From Paracoccus aerodenitrificans (GTDB lineage Bacteria; Pseudomonadota; Alphaproteobacteria; Rhodobacterales; Rhodobacteraceae), in the NCBI RefSeq assembly GCF_027913215.1, contig NZ_CP115784.1:3233501-3297500 (forward strand): a DNA stretch of 64,000 bases, read 5' to 3'. This document shows positions 38,764 through 47,769 of the stretch, one piece after another. The notes under the pieces are model-generated. The model had not been told where the DNA came from. It saw only the letters and a program-made list of their open reading frames with translations, and ran no database searches. Position 1 is the first letter of the stretch. Each line of letters begins with the position of its first letter. A program made the translations under genes and the position numbers.

Positions 38764-39702
38764 ATGATGATTTTGACGAATGCAGGCAGGAAAATAGGCG
38801 CGGCGCTTGGGCTTCTGGCCCTGTCGCTCCTGCCCGGACAGGCGCAGCAGGATCAGCCGCAACAGGATCGGGACCGGATGAAGGTCGTCACGACGTTCAC
38901 GGTGCTGGCCGATATCGCGCAGAATGTTGCCGGAGATGCCGCCGATGTCGTGTCCATCACCAAGCCGGGCGCGGAAATCCACCGCTACCAGCCGACCCCG
39001 CGCGATTTCGTCCGCTCTCAGGGGGCCGATCTGGTGCTGCGGAACGGCATGAATCTGGAGGCATGGTTCGAACAGTTCCTGTCCAATCTGGGTGATCTGC
39101 CCTCGGTGACGCTGACCGATGGCATCACGCCGATTCCGGTGGCGCAGGGGGCCTATCAGGGCCTGCCCAACCCCCATGCCTGGATGGGGCTGGAAAACGC
39201 CTCGCGCTATATCGACAATATCGCCGCTGCTTTCGCTGAACATGATCCGGCCAATGCGGAAACCTATCGGCGCAATGCGGACCGCTACAAGCAGCAACTC
39301 CGCGCCGAGATCGAACCGCTGCGCGACCGGATCGCCGCCCTGCCGGAATCCCGCCGCTGGCTGGTCACCTGCGAGGGCGCGTTTTCCTATCTCGCGCAGG
39401 ATTTCGGCCTGCGAGAGCTGTATCTCTGGCCGATGAATGCCGAAAGAATGGGGACGCCTCAGCAGATCCGTGAGGTGATTGACGGCGTCAGGGACAACGC
39501 CATTCCGACCGTGTTCTGCGAAAGCACGGTCAATACCGCACCCGCCCGCCAGATCGCCCGGGAAACCGGCGCATCCTACGGAGGAGAGCTTTATGTCGAT
39601 TCTCTCTCTGTGCCTGACGGGCCGGTGCCAAGCTATATCGACCTTCTGCGCGTCACCTCGGCGACCATTGCAGAGGGTCTTGAGACGGGGCTGAACGAAT
39701 GA
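38764..39702 (+). CDS. sitA: Manganese/iron ABC transporter binding protein SitA
   Basis: A cluster A-I (ZnuA/PsaA-like) metal-binding protein of 312 residues. The four metal ligands can be read as His73 (EIHRYQPTP), His138 (NPHAW), Glu204 (CEGAFSYL) and Asp279 (YVDSLS). This 2His-Glu-Asp set indicates Mn/Fe and not Zn, whose carriers use a third His and a His-rich loop. The signal peptide ends near LLPGQA. It overlaps sitB (ATGA). Confidence 0.9.
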   Translation: MMILTNAGRKIGAALGLLALSLLPGQAQQDQPQQDRDRMKVVTTFTVLADIAQNVAGDAADVVSITKPGAEIHRYQPTPRDFVRSQGADLVLRNGMNLEAWFEQFLSNLGDLPSVTLTDGITPIPVAQGAYQGLPNPHAWMGLENASRYIDNIAAAFAEHDPANAETYRRNADRYKQQLRAEIEPLRDRIAALPESRRWLVTCEGAFSYLAQDFGLRELYLWPMNAERMGTPQQIREVIDGVRDNAIPTVFCESTVNTAPARQIARETGASYGGELYVDSLSVPDGPVPSYIDLLRVTSATIAEGLETGLNE

Positions 39703-40637
39703 AAGACGACCGGAACAACCCGGATGGCGGCATCCTTGCCCGCGATGTGACCGTGACCTATCGCAACGGTCACAGTGCGCTGCGCCATGCCAGTTTCTCA
39801 ATCCCGCGCGGTACGGTGACGGCGCTTGTCGGGGTGAATGGCGCAGGCAAATCGACGCTGTTCAAGGCGATCATGGGCTTCGTGCCGGTCTCTGCCGGCG
39901 ATATCCGCCTGCTGGGCCTGCCGGTGCGGGATGCGCTGCGCCGCAATCTGGTCGCCTATGTCCCCCAATCCGAAGAAGTCGACTGGTCCTTCCCGGTGCT
40001 GGTCGAGGATGTCGTGATGATGGGCCGCTATGGAAAAATGGGCTTCCTGCGCATTGCCTCGAAGGCGGATCACGACGCGGTAGAGGCCGCGCTGCGCCGC
40101 GTCGGCATGCAAGATTACCGTCACCGCCAGATCGGAGAGCTTTCCGGCGGTCAGAAGAAACGCGTCTTTCTGGCCCGCGCACTGGCTCAGGATGGGCAGG
40201 TAATCCTGCTGGATGAGCCCTTTACCGGCGTCGATGTGAAAACCGAAGAACAGATCATCGCCCTGCTTGGCGAATTGCGTGATGAGGGCCGCGTGATGCT
40301 GGTCTCGACGCATAATCTGGGTTCCGTGCCGGAATTCTGCGACCGGGTGGTGCTGGTGAAGGGCACCGTGCTGGCCTCGGGTCCGACCGAGACGACGTTC
40401 ACGCGGCAGAATCTGGAAAAAGCCTTTGGCGGCGTGCTGCGCCACTTCACCCTTGGCGGAGACACGCTGCACGACGATGACGATGCCCGTGCGGTGACGA
40501 TCTATTCCGACGATGAGCGCCCTCTGGTCCATTACGGCGAGCAGATGCAGCGCCGCGAGGAAATGCGCAGCGCGACACAGAACATACCGGATACGCAGGA
40601 CCGCACCCAACAGCGCGGGGAAGAGGGCGCGGAATGA
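39699..40637 (+). CDS. sitB: Manganese/iron ABC transporter ATPase SitB
   Basis: 312 residues. Walker [11 protein letters not shown], signature [15 protein letters not shown], Walker [12 protein letters not shown] and H-loop VSTHNLG. After the ABC core (about 245 residues) comes a hydrophilic tail with [18 protein letters not shown] and a charged, Gln/Glu-rich end, likely flexible. It overlaps sitC by four bases. Confidence 0.92.
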   Translation: MKDDRNNPDGGILARDVTVTYRNGHSALRHASFSIPRGTVTALVGVNGAGKSTLFKAIMGFVPVSAGDIRLLGLPVRDALRRNLVAYVPQSEEVDWSFPVLVEDVVMMGRYGKMGFLRIASKADHDAVEAALRRVGMQDYRHRQIGELSGGQKKRVFLARALAQDGQVILLDEPFTGVDVKTEEQIIALLGELRDEGRVMLVSTHNLGSVPEFCDRVVLVKGTVLASGPTETTFTRQNLEKAFGGVLRHFTLGGDTLHDDDDARAVTIYSDDERPLVHYGEQMQRREEMRSATQNIPDTQDRTQQRGEEGAE

Positions 40638-41497
40638 GCATCCTTCTGGACCCGTTCACCTATGGTTTCATGCTCAGCGCGATGCTGGTCTCAGCGCTTG
40701 TCGGGGCGGTCTGCGCGTTTCTCTCGGCCTATCTGATGCTGAAAGGCTGGTCGCTGATCGGAGATGCGCTGTCGCATTCCGTGGTGCCGGGCGTGGCCGG
40801 AGCCTATCTGCTGGGGCTGCCTCTGGCGGTCGGAGCGTTCCTGTCCGGAGGGCTGGCGGCGGCGGCGATGCTGTTTCTGTCCGACCGTTCGGGGCTGAAG
40901 GTCGATGTGGTGATCGGGCTGATTTTCACCGCATTTTTCGGTCTGGGCCTGTTTCTGGTGTCGGTCAATCCTATCGCCGTGGATCTTCAGGCGATCACGA
41001 TGGGCAATATCCTTGCCGTCACTCCGGGCCAGACCATGCAGCTGGCGATTATCGGGCTGGTGTCGCTGGCCATTCTGGTGGCAAAATGGAAGGATCTCAT
41101 GGTGGTGTTCTTCGATGAAAGCCATGCGCGGTCCATCGGGCTGCGGGCCGGTCTGCTGAAAGCCGTGTTCTTCGTCCTGCTCTCGGCCTGTATCGTCGCC
41201 GCGATGCAGACGGTCGGCGCGTTCCTGGTCATCGCGCTTGTGGTGACCCCCGGCGCCACCGCCTATCTTCTGTGCGACCGCTTCCCGAGGCTGATCCTCA
41301 CCTCGGTCGCGATCGGCGCCGTCACCTGCTTCACCGGAGCCTATATCAGCTTCTTCCTGAACGGCGCGACCGGAGGCATCATCGTCGTGATGCAGACGCT
41401 GATCTTCCTTGCCGCCTTCGTGTTCGCCCCGAAACACGGGCTGTTTGCCGCCCGCCGCCGCGCCGCCTCGGCCACCGAAACGCCGGAGCCGGTCTGA
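40634..41497 (+). CDS. sitC: Manganese/iron ABC transporter permease SitC
   Basis: A 287-residue ABC-3 family permease with about eight hydrophobic segments. [23 protein letters not shown] is the family motif, and [22 protein letters not shown] is the coupling loop. SitC and SitD are paralogues that form a heterodimeric channel. Its stop shares one base with the sitD start (TGATG). Confidence 0.92.
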   Translation: MSILLDPFTYGFMLSAMLVSALVGAVCAFLSAYLMLKGWSLIGDALSHSVVPGVAGAYLLGLPLAVGAFLSGGLAAAAMLFLSDRSGLKVDVVIGLIFTAFFGLGLFLVSVNPIAVDLQAITMGNILAVTPGQTMQLAIIGLVSLAILVAKWKDLMVVFFDESHARSIGLRAGLLKAVFFVLLSACIVAAMQTVGAFLVIALVVTPGATAYLLCDRFPRLILTSVAIGAVTCFTGAYISFFLNGATGGIIVVMQTLIFLAAFVFAPKHGLFAARRRAASATETPEPV

Positions 41498-42330
41498 TGT
41501 TCGAGATCCTTCTTCAGCCCTTCACCTTCCCCTTCATGAACAAGGCGTTCGTGATCTGCCTTCTGGTCGCACCGCCCACCGCGCTTCTGTCCTGCTTTCT
41601 GGTCCTGAAAGGCTGGGCCCTGATGGGAGATGCGGTCAGCCATGCCGTGCTGCCGGGAATCGTGCTGGCCTATGTGCTGGGCCTGCCTCTGATCCTCGGA
41701 GCATTCGTGGCCGGGATGACGACCTCTCTGGCGACCGGGTATTTGTCCGAGAACAGCCGCGTCAAGCAGGATACGGTGATGGGCGTGGTCTTCTCGGGCA
41801 TGTTCGGTCTGGGCATCGTGATGTATGTGGCGCTGCGTACCAATGTGGATCTGGACCATATCCTGTTCGGAAACATGCTGGGTGTCGGAGCGGCGGATAT
41901 CATCAATGCGGGTTGGATCTCGGCGGTTGTCTGCATCTCGCTGCTGGTAAAATGGCGGGATCTGATGCTGCATGCTTTCGATCCCGCGCAGGCAAAGGCC
42001 TCGGGCCTGCCGGTGGGGCTGCTGCATTATGGCTTGCTGACCATCCTGTCGCTGACCATCGTCGCCACGCTGTCCGCAACCGGCCTGATCCTCGCCGTCG
42101 GCCTGCTGATCGCGCCCGGAGCCATCGCATTCCTGCTCGTCCGCAGCTTCGGCATGATGCTGGTCGTGTCGGTGCTGGTCAATCTGGCAGGGATGCTGGG
42201 CGGCACCTATGCCAGCTTCTTTCTGGACAGCGCCCCGGCGGCAACCATCGTACTGGTGCTGACGGCAATCTTCATCGCCGCATTCCTGCGCCGCGTGGCA
42301 CTGAACAAGCGGCGCAGCCAGATGGTCTGA
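41497..42330 (+). CDS. sitD: Manganese/iron ABC transporter permease SitD
   Basis: 277 residues, ABC-3 permease paralogous to SitC. LVLKGWALMGDAVSHAVLPGIV and AFDPAQAKASGLPVGLLHYGLL correspond to the SitC motifs. The ATG at 41497 overlaps the sitC stop; the longer upstream frame lies within sitC. Last gene of sitABCD. A short 6-pair hairpin downstream (42372-42388) lacks a T run. Confidence 0.92.
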   Translation: MFEILLQPFTFPFMNKAFVICLLVAPPTALLSCFLVLKGWALMGDAVSHAVLPGIVLAYVLGLPLILGAFVAGMTTSLATGYLSENSRVKQDTVMGVVFSGMFGLGIVMYVALRTNVDLDHILFGNMLGVGAADIINAGWISAVVCISLLVKWRDLMLHAFDPAQAKASGLPVGLLHYGLLTILSLTIVATLSATGLILAVGLLIAPGAIAFLLVRSFGMMLVVSVLVNLAGMLGGTYASFFLDSAPAATIVLVLTAIFIAAFLRRVALNKRRSQMV

Positions 42331-42402
42331 GACCTCTTGCCGTTGTCAGCCGCCCGCAGACCTTCCGCGCTTCATCCTTGCTGGATGACGAAACCGGCAA
42401 CC

Positions 42403-42774
42403 CTAACCAGTGTAATAACTGCTGATCGCCTCGATTTTTTTCGCGGAGGTCGAGGTGAACCCGATCATATGCGCGAAACCGCGCATCTTGCCTCCGGACA
42501 GCCCGGTGATCCCGTTTGCCGCCCCGACCTTGCCGTGTGAAATCGCATGATCGACCGTGATATCAGAGGGCCGGTCCGCTTTCCTGACAGCCGCGACCAC
42601 CGCCGCAGCGCCCTTGATCACCGCGCCGCTGGCAGTCCGCCAGATCACGTCATCCGCCAGTAATTCCGCATCCAGATCGCCGTTCTCAAGCCCGATTGCG
42701 ATATCCTGCGCAAGCCGGTTCTTCGGAGAGTTCCCGCAATCGCCGCTGCCCTCAATCCTGATGTTCCCGGTCAT
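42403..42774 (-). CDS. NTF2-like (SnoaL-fold) protein
   Basis: 123 residues. NRLAQDIAIGLENGDLDAELLADDVIWRTASGAVIKGAAAVVAAV follows the cone-shaped NTF2 pattern of small lyases, isomerases and binding proteins. No catalytic residue can be named. Its start follows the stop of the alpha/beta hydrolase gene by a single base, so translation is probably coupled and a shared pathway is likely. Confidence 0.7.
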   Translation of the reverse strand: MTGNIRIEGSGDCGNSPKNRLAQDIAIGLENGDLDAELLADDVIWRTASGAVIKGAAAVVAAVRKADRPSDITVDHAISHGKVGAANGITGLSGGKMRGFAHMIGFTSTSAKKIEAISSYYTG

Positions 42775-42775
42775 G

Positions 42776-43627
42776 TCAATGCCTTTGCGGAGTCTCGATC
42801 CGTCGGGTCAGCAGTCCGGGCAGTTCTTCGCGGGCCATGATGTTCGTATGCGTCGTATCCGGCAGCACGGCCAGCCACGCATCGGGGATCGTTTCTTTCA
42901 TATGCAGCGCGTGGTCCACCGTCACGAAATCCGTATCGCCCAACACGATCTGCACCGGAACCTGAATGGCTGCCAGCTCTTCATCGCTCCATCCCCAATC
43001 CGAAGCGATCAGCGCACCGGTCTTCTGCATGGTCTGTTCGAAGGCTTCGGCGCCGCCCGGGTTCATCTCGGCGATATCGGCGGCCATTTGCGAGAACGCC
43101 TCTTCGCTCGGCAGCAGCGCCGCCACCTCGGGAGAGGGCTGATGCGTCGGGTCGCGGTTCATCTGCACCAGATCGGGCAACATACCCTCTCCGTTCTGAC
43201 TGGCCGAGATCGCAGTCAATGAGGCGACCCGCTCAGGCGCGTTCACCGCAAGCTCCAACCCCAGCATCCCGCCCATCGAGAACCCGATGACATGGGCGCG
43301 ATCCACCTCCAGCACATCAAGCACGGCAAGCGTATCGCTGCGCATCGTCTCCAGCGTGATCGGGTTATCGTTCAGAGGGGTATGGCCGTGGCCCTGCTGC
43401 TCGACTCCGATCACTGTACGGTCTTCTGAAAGCGCCGGGATCAAACCGGCAAAGTTCGATCCGATCGTCATCATCCCTCCATGCAGCAGCAGGACCGGAA
43501 TCTGATCCGAGGCGAGCTCGCCATGAACCTCATAATAGACCTCATGCCCGTCCACAGTCACCGTCTCGGCATGACCGGTAGTGGCGAGGGACAGTGCGGT
43601 GATTGCTGCAAGCATCGCGGGTTTCAT
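42776..43627 (-). CDS. Exported alpha/beta hydrolase
   Basis: 283 residues with a signal peptide (MKPAMLAAITALSLATTGHA), so it acts in the periplasm. VLLLHGGMM forms the oxyanion region, the nucleophile elbow is GFSMGG with Ser117, and a C-terminal DTTHTNIM supplies the His, with an Asp in VLGDTDFVTVDH. It resembles small ester or lactone hydrolases. The substrate is unknown. Middle of a same-strand cluster of small enzymes. Confidence 0.85.
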   Translation of the reverse strand: MKPAMLAAITALSLATTGHAETVTVDGHEVYYEVHGELASDQIPVLLLHGGMMTIGSNFAGLIPALSEDRTVIGVEQQGHGHTPLNDNPITLETMRSDTLAVLDVLEVDRAHVIGFSMGGMLGLELAVNAPERVASLTAISASQNGEGMLPDLVQMNRDPTHQPSPEVAALLPSEEAFSQMAADIAEMNPGGAEAFEQTMQKTGALIASDWGWSDEELAAIQVPVQIVLGDTDFVTVDHALHMKETIPDAWLAVLPDTTHTNIMAREELPGLLTRRIETPQRH

Positions 43628-43651
43628 CTGTGGCTCCTATCAATGCGGGGT

Positions 43652-44095
43652 TCAGAAGATCCGGGCCGGCCCGCTGCCGGGTTCCAGATCCAGTGCCGCA
43701 CGCTGACTGTCATCCATATAGAACGGCACAGAATTATGGTGATGGGTGATCTTCCACCCCGTTTCGCTGCGCCGGAAGATCCAGCTGCCGCGAGCCCAGT
43801 AACCACCGCTCTCGCCATCGCGTTGCACGGTGGTGTGGATAAAACCATGCGCGGCGGCCAGATCGCCCGACACGCTGATCGTCATATCGCGATAGCGCAT
43901 CGTCGGGGGCATGTCCCAACCGTCGATCCAGTCCTGCAACCCGCCCGGATCGGCCGTCACCTGCAGGGGCGGTGGTAAATCGAAGAGAACGATATCCTCG
44001 GCATAGGGCGCCATGACCCCGGCTACGTCACCTGCCTGAAGAGCGCGGGCCTGTGTGTCCAGAAGGTCGCGTATCTCGGCTTCGGCATCTCGCAT
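43652..44095 (-). CDS. SnoaL/ketosteroid-isomerase-like protein
   Basis: 147 residues. EAEIRDLLDTQARALQAGDVAGVMAPYAEDIVLFDLPPPL and SWIFRRSETGWKITHHHNSVPFY are the SnoaL_3 pattern (calcium/calmodulin kinase association domain-like fold). The ATG at 44093-44095 with AAAGGT upstream is preferred over a GTG 15 bases earlier. The function is unknown. Confidence 0.82.
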   Translation of the reverse strand: MRDAEAEIRDLLDTQARALQAGDVAGVMAPYAEDIVLFDLPPPLQVTADPGGLQDWIDGWDMPPTMRYRDMTISVSGDLAAAHGFIHTTVQRDGESGGYWARGSWIFRRSETGWKITHHHNSVPFYMDDSQRAALDLEPGSGPARIF

Positions 44096-44191
44096 GTCAG
44101 GACCTTTCACTGGATACAGAGTAAAACGAAGTCTGAGTCGGATGATTGCCGACAGCGCCGTGAAGAGGCATCGGCGGCAGCCAGGTCTTGC

Positions 44192-44986
44192 CTATTTTTC
44201 GGGTCCGACCACCGCAAAACCCGCGCCCTGTGGATCCTGCGCAACCGCGATGAAGGCCGGGCCGGGTACCTCGACAGGGCCGTGCAGCACCGTACCGCCC
44301 GCTGCCTTGATCTGATCGACCTTGGCAGTAACGCTGCCATCCACCCCGAAATAGGGCAGCCATGCCGGGACCGGCGCATTGCCCAACCCCATCACCGCGC
44401 CGATATCTTTCCCCTCGCGGCGGATAAGCTGATAAACTCCCATCTCGCCCATATCCATCGCCTCACCCTCGGCCCAGCCGAAAACCCCGGAATAGAAGGC
44501 CTGCCCGGCCTCCGGGTCAGAGGTCATCAGCTCATTCCAGTTCCCATGCCCGGCCTTGTTCTGGTCGAAAGCACTTTCCCCCGCTTCCGCCCGCTTGCGG
44601 GTTTCGTCGGTCATCTCGGGTTGCATCACCCCGAACGCAGCACCCTGAGGATCGGCGAGGATCGCGAAGCGGCCCGTGCCCGGGACATATTCCGGCTCAC
44701 GAAAAACCCTTGCTCCGCGGGCCACGGCTATTTCGCAGAACGCATCGCAGTTATCGACAGCGAAATAGATCATCCAGCAGGGCGGCATTCCGGCCACGTC
44801 GTCGGGCATATTCATCAGCCCGGCGACCATCGAATCGCCAACGCTGGCAATATGATAGTCAAACCCCTCCATCCCCGAATCCGCCACATCCCAGCCGAGG
44901 ATCTCGCGATAGAACGCCCCCGCATCGGCCAGTTTTCCCTGAGATGTGGTCAGCTCATACCAGCACGGGTTTCCGTGAAAATTCAT
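44192..44986 (-). CDS. Two-domain VOC (glyoxalase/dioxygenase-fold) protein
   Basis: 264 residues holding two VOC modules, about 1-125 and 140-264. Both start in the same way (GNPCWYELTTSQGKLADAGAFYREILGWD and HGNWNELMTSDPEAGQAFYSGVFGWAEG) and end with a DPQGAAF/DPQGAGF motif. Family members bind a metal and act on aldehydes, aromatics or antibiotics. The substrate is unknown. Confidence 0.85.
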   Translation of the reverse strand: MNFHGNPCWYELTTSQGKLADAGAFYREILGWDVADSGMEGFDYHIASVGDSMVAGLMNMPDDVAGMPPCWMIYFAVDNCDAFCEIAVARGARVFREPEYVPGTGRFAILADPQGAAFGVMQPEMTDETRKRAEAGESAFDQNKAGHGNWNELMTSDPEAGQAFYSGVFGWAEGEAMDMGEMGVYQLIRREGKDIGAVMGLGNAPVPAWLPYFGVDGSVTAKVDQIKAAGGTVLHGPVEVPGPAFIAVAQDPQGAGFAVVGPEK

Positions 44987-45059
44987 CGTCTTTCTCCCTG
45001 AACCGGGCGCTTGCCCGTTATGTGGTTTCAGTCTGCGAACTCCGTTATGCCGTTCTGTT

Positions 45060-45497
45060 TCAGTCCTCTCCGGCCGCGGTCGGATCGCCGGTCGAGACCA
45101 TCCAGCTTGTGCCGAACCTGTCGCGGCACATGCCGAAACCCTCGGCGAAGAAGGTCTGGCTGAATGGCATGATCACCTCACCGCCATCGGCGAGCCGGTC
45201 GAACAGGGCCTGCGCCTCACCCGCATCGCCCTTCCAGACACCAACCGAGACCCCCGCCTGCGGCTTCCCGCCGAATTGCGGCGGCATATCTGCGCCCATC
45301 AGCATCGCGCCGTCACCGGTCACAAGCTGGGCATGCAAGATCCAGCCCTGTTGTTCTTCGGGCAAGGGCGGCATGTCGCCGCCCTCCGGGATGTCAGAGA
45401 AAGGGCTCAGCACCGGCTTGGCACCGAAAACATCGCCATAAAAGGCGAAAGCCTCGGCGCATTGGCCCTGAAACGACAGATAGGGAACAAAACTCAT
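45060..45497 (-). CDS. PhnB-type VOC protein
   Basis: 145 residues with PYLSFQGQCAEAFAFYGDVFGAKPV, GWILHAQLVTGDGAMLMGADMPP and FGMCRDRFGTSWMV, the pattern of the PhnB/DUF1428-neighbour VOC group (old label 3-demethylubiquinone methyltransferase-like). The function is unsettled. It lies 12 bases downstream of the DUF1428 gene and is likely cotranscribed with it. Confidence 0.85.
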   Translation of the reverse strand: MSFVPYLSFQGQCAEAFAFYGDVFGAKPVLSPFSDIPEGGDMPPLPEEQQGWILHAQLVTGDGAMLMGADMPPQFGGKPQAGVSVGVWKGDAGEAQALFDRLADGGEVIMPFSQTFFAEGFGMCRDRFGTSWMVSTGDPTAAGED

Positions 45498-45509
45498 CCG
45501 ATATCCCTC

Positions 45510-46232
45510 TCAGACGTCGTTTGAATCGAAGATCTTCTCGAAGCCGCCCCAGGCCATGCGCATCCCGTCAAACGGCATCTCGGGCATGTCCTGACCCTCC
45601 ATCTCGGCCATCATCTGTTCAGCGGCCCTGTCGCAGGTGGCACGGTCCGGCCATGTGTTCCACGAAAACACGATCGCCTCGCCATCCTCGGCCTTTGTCG
45701 CGCGATAGAAATCCGTCTGCTTGCCGCGCGGGACATCCGTCCCCCAATTCTCGAAATTGCCGAGACAGCCCTTGTCGCGGAAGCTTGGCCATGCCGCATC
45801 GGCCATGTCGATATAGGCCTGCTTGTTCTTTTCCGGCGCGGCGGCGGCAAAGCCCTGAATATAATTCGCACCGTCCAGAGTCCCCTGCTCATAGACCGGC
45901 TCGAACCCGCCGAAGATCATGCGGCTGCCATCGAAGGGCATCTCGGGCATGTCCTGCCCGACCTCGCCGGACATCATCGCCTCCCATGCCTTGTCGCTGG
46001 TTTCCTTGTCGGGCCATTCGACCCAGCTATAGACCACGGTTTCGTCGTCTTTCGCCTTCACTGCATCCAGCAGATCGGTCACCTTGCCCTTCTGGACATC
46101 GACGCCCCATCCCTCGACCATGCGGGTCGCGCCAAGTTCCTGAAAAATTGGCCAGCTATCCTTCGCATGTGCAAGATATGCGTCCTTGTTGGCAGTCGGC
46201 ACGGCGGCCAGCATTCCGGAATAATACGTCAT
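45510..46232 (-). CDS. Tandem DUF1428 protein
   Basis: 240 residues made of two DUF1428 units, about 1-114 and 122-240. Each ends with the same block QDMPEMPFDG-x-RM-x2-GGFE. DUF1428 proteins (YbaA-like, dimeric alpha/beta-barrel fold) are usually single-domain, so this is a fused duplication that could form an intramolecular dimer. The ATG at 46230-46232 has AAAGGG upstream. It is divergent from an HxlR regulator. Confidence 0.85.
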   Translation of the reverse strand: MTYYSGMLAAVPTANKDAYLAHAKDSWPIFQELGATRMVEGWGVDVQKGKVTDLLDAVKAKDDETVVYSWVEWPDKETSDKAWEAMMSGEVGQDMPEMPFDGSRMIFGGFEPVYEQGTLDGANYIQGFAAAAPEKNKQAYIDMADAAWPSFRDKGCLGNFENWGTDVPRGKQTDFYRATKAEDGEAIVFSWNTWPDRATCDRAAEQMMAEMEGQDMPEMPFDGMRMAWGGFEKIFDSNDV

Positions 46233-46273
46233 CGCGAATCCCTTTCGGCGTTCATTTCCGAATCGGAGAATGC

Positions 46274-46306
46274 CAGTTGTAGTATTAAAAAACAACTGAT
46301 AGTATT
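46274..46306. promoter_or_regulatory. Probable HxlR operator
   Basis: CAGTTGT (46274-46280) and ACAACTG (46292-46298) form an inverted repeat, and TAGTATT occurs twice (46280-46286 and 46300-46306), exactly 20 bases apart. The stretch is AT-rich in a GC-rich genome and ends 5 bases before the regulator's ATG. Confidence 0.6.
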
Positions 46307-46311
46307 TTTTC

Positions 46312-46977
46312 ATGACGAAACATGACGTGAAACTCCGCTATGATGAGGGCTGCCTCGTCTCACATGCGCTGAACCTGATCGGAGATCGCTGGGCGCTTCA
46401 GGTGGTGCGGGAACTGGTCTTCGGCCCCAAGCGCTTCCAGATGATCCGGGCGGGAATCCCCGGCATCACCGCCAGCGTACTGACGGCAAGGCTGACGCAG
46501 CTTGCGCAGGCCGGAGTGGTTCATCACGATCGGAAGCTGGGAATCTACATGCTGACCGATGCCGGGCACGGGCTTCTGCCGGTGCTGGAATCGCTGTGCC
46601 GATGGGCGATGACGGTTCCCGGCCATGACCCCACCCGCTTCATCAGCCCCTCTGCGCTGATGATCTCTATGGGTGTGAACCTTGTCGCCACGCCGGAAGA
46701 AGAGGCAGTGGCCGGGTTCGATTTCGGAAATGAGTCCTTTCGCATGACCGTCCGTAACGGCAAGGTGCAGACCGTCGCGATGCAGGCACCTGATACCCCG
46801 TTCGTTCTGAAAGGCAGCGGCAATGGGCTGGCCTTTGCCATCTATGGCACCGCGCCGCTTGTCCTGATGATCGCGAAGGGCTTTGTCTCTGCCGAAGGCG
46901 ATCTTTCCGCTGCACAGGGTTTCGTCAATCTGTTCAGACTGGGAAGTGGAGGCACGAAGAAAACCAGCACGGGTTGA
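46312..46977 (+). CDS. HxlR-family transcriptional regulator
   Basis: 221 residues. The N-terminal winged helix has the conserved Cys14 and the signature CLVSHALNLIGDRWALQVVRELVFGPKRF, with the recognition part GITASVLTARLTQL. A C-terminal domain of about 110 residues, longer than in minimal HxlR proteins, resembles an SCP2-like ligand pocket. The Cys suggests sensing of aldehydes, quinones or oxidants as known for HypR/QorR relatives. No Shine-Dalgarno precedes the ATG, so a leaderless transcript is possible. An 8-pair inverted repeat (46982-46989 with 47007-47014) follows the gene. Confidence 0.88.
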   Translation: MTKHDVKLRYDEGCLVSHALNLIGDRWALQVVRELVFGPKRFQMIRAGIPGITASVLTARLTQLAQAGVVHHDRKLGIYMLTDAGHGLLPVLESLCRWAMTVPGHDPTRFISPSALMISMGVNLVATPEEEAVAGFDFGNESFRMTVRNGKVQTVAMQAPDTPFVLKGSGNGLAFAIYGTAPLVLMIAKGFVSAEGDLSAAQGFVNLFRLGSGGTKKTSTG

Positions 46978-47151
46978 TGTCTTGCCTGCGTATCGCTGAT
47001 CATTGAGCAGGCAAAACCGACCCTTGCCGCTCCGTAAGTCTTTGCTGAAAAGATATAATCTTTGCTAACTTGACAGACATTTTCGTGATCGCCGGAAACG
47101 TTTTGTCAGCGTCCGGGTTATGTAGGTCCAAAGCATGGAAAGGAATTAACC

Positions 47152-47640
47152 ATGAAAAATCTGTATTTGACCTCCGCTATCGTTCTGGCCCTTGGCGGCA
47201 CCGCTTTTGCGCAGACCGCAGCGACTGAAACGCCTGCCACCACCGATGCGCCTGCTGCCGATGCAGCCGCCAGCGATCCGGGTCAGGCAATGGAAACCGG
47301 TCTTCTTCGCGCTTCTGCTCTGGAAGGCGTCGACATCTTTACCGTCGACGTGACCGGCGAAACCGAATGGGACGATACCGCGACCTATACGGAAATCGAC
47401 GCCGACTGGGACAAGATCGGTGAAGTCGAGGATCTGATTCTCAACGCCAATGGCGAAATCGTCGGTGCGATTGCCGAAGTCGGCGGCTTCCTTGGCCTTG
47501 GCGAAAAGGAAGTCGTGCTGGAGCCGGCAGAGGTTGCCTATGTCATGACCGAAGACCGCATCGCGGTGGTCTCGGCACTCAGCAAGGAAGCGCTTGAGCA
47601 GCGCGAGGAACTGGCCGAAGAGCTTCGCGATCAGGACTGA
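47152..47640 (+). CDS. Exported PRC-barrel domain protein
   Basis: 162 residues. The signal peptide MKNLYLTSAIVLALGGTAFA precedes an Ala/Thr/Pro-rich linker, then a PRC-barrel (about 60-135: WDKIGEVEDLILNANGEIVGAIAEVGGFLGLGEKEV). The C-terminus is an acidic helix. Such periplasmic PRC-barrel proteins are frequent in Rhodobacteraceae and their role is unknown. GGAAAGGAATTAACC precedes the ATG. The 174-base leader contains TTGACA at 47070-47075 without a clear -10. Confidence 0.85.
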   Translation: MKNLYLTSAIVLALGGTAFAQTAATETPATTDAPAADAAASDPGQAMETGLLRASALEGVDIFTVDVTGETEWDDTATYTEIDADWDKIGEVEDLILNANGEIVGAIAEVGGFLGLGEKEVVLEPAEVAYVMTEDRIAVVSALSKEALEQREELAEELRDQD

Positions 47641-47664
47641 TCCCGGCTTTTCGTCGAAACGCAG

Positions 47665-47690
47665 CGCCCCGGCTTGTCCGGGGCGTTCGC
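47665..47690 (+). terminator. Hairpin after the PRC-barrel gene
   Basis: CGCCCCGG (47665-47672) pairs with CCGGGGCG (47678-47685), loop CTTGT, then TTCGCATTTG. The T tract is weak. Confidence 0.65.
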
Positions 47691-47769
47691 ATTTGAATCG
47701 CGCCCCGAGTTGCTCTATTTCCTGCGGAAGCGGCTTACGCTCTTTGTCACCACGCGATCAGGAAGCTGA

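Noticed and set aside
42370..42390. Terminator between sitD and the NTF2-like gene
   Set aside because: Only six pairs (TCATCC/GGATGA) and no T run in either direction.
47070..47130. ECF-type promoter (GGAAAC-N17-GTTATG) before the PRC-barrel gene
   Set aside because: Only a loose match to the EcfG consensus, and TTGACA nearby has no matching -10; too weak to annotate.
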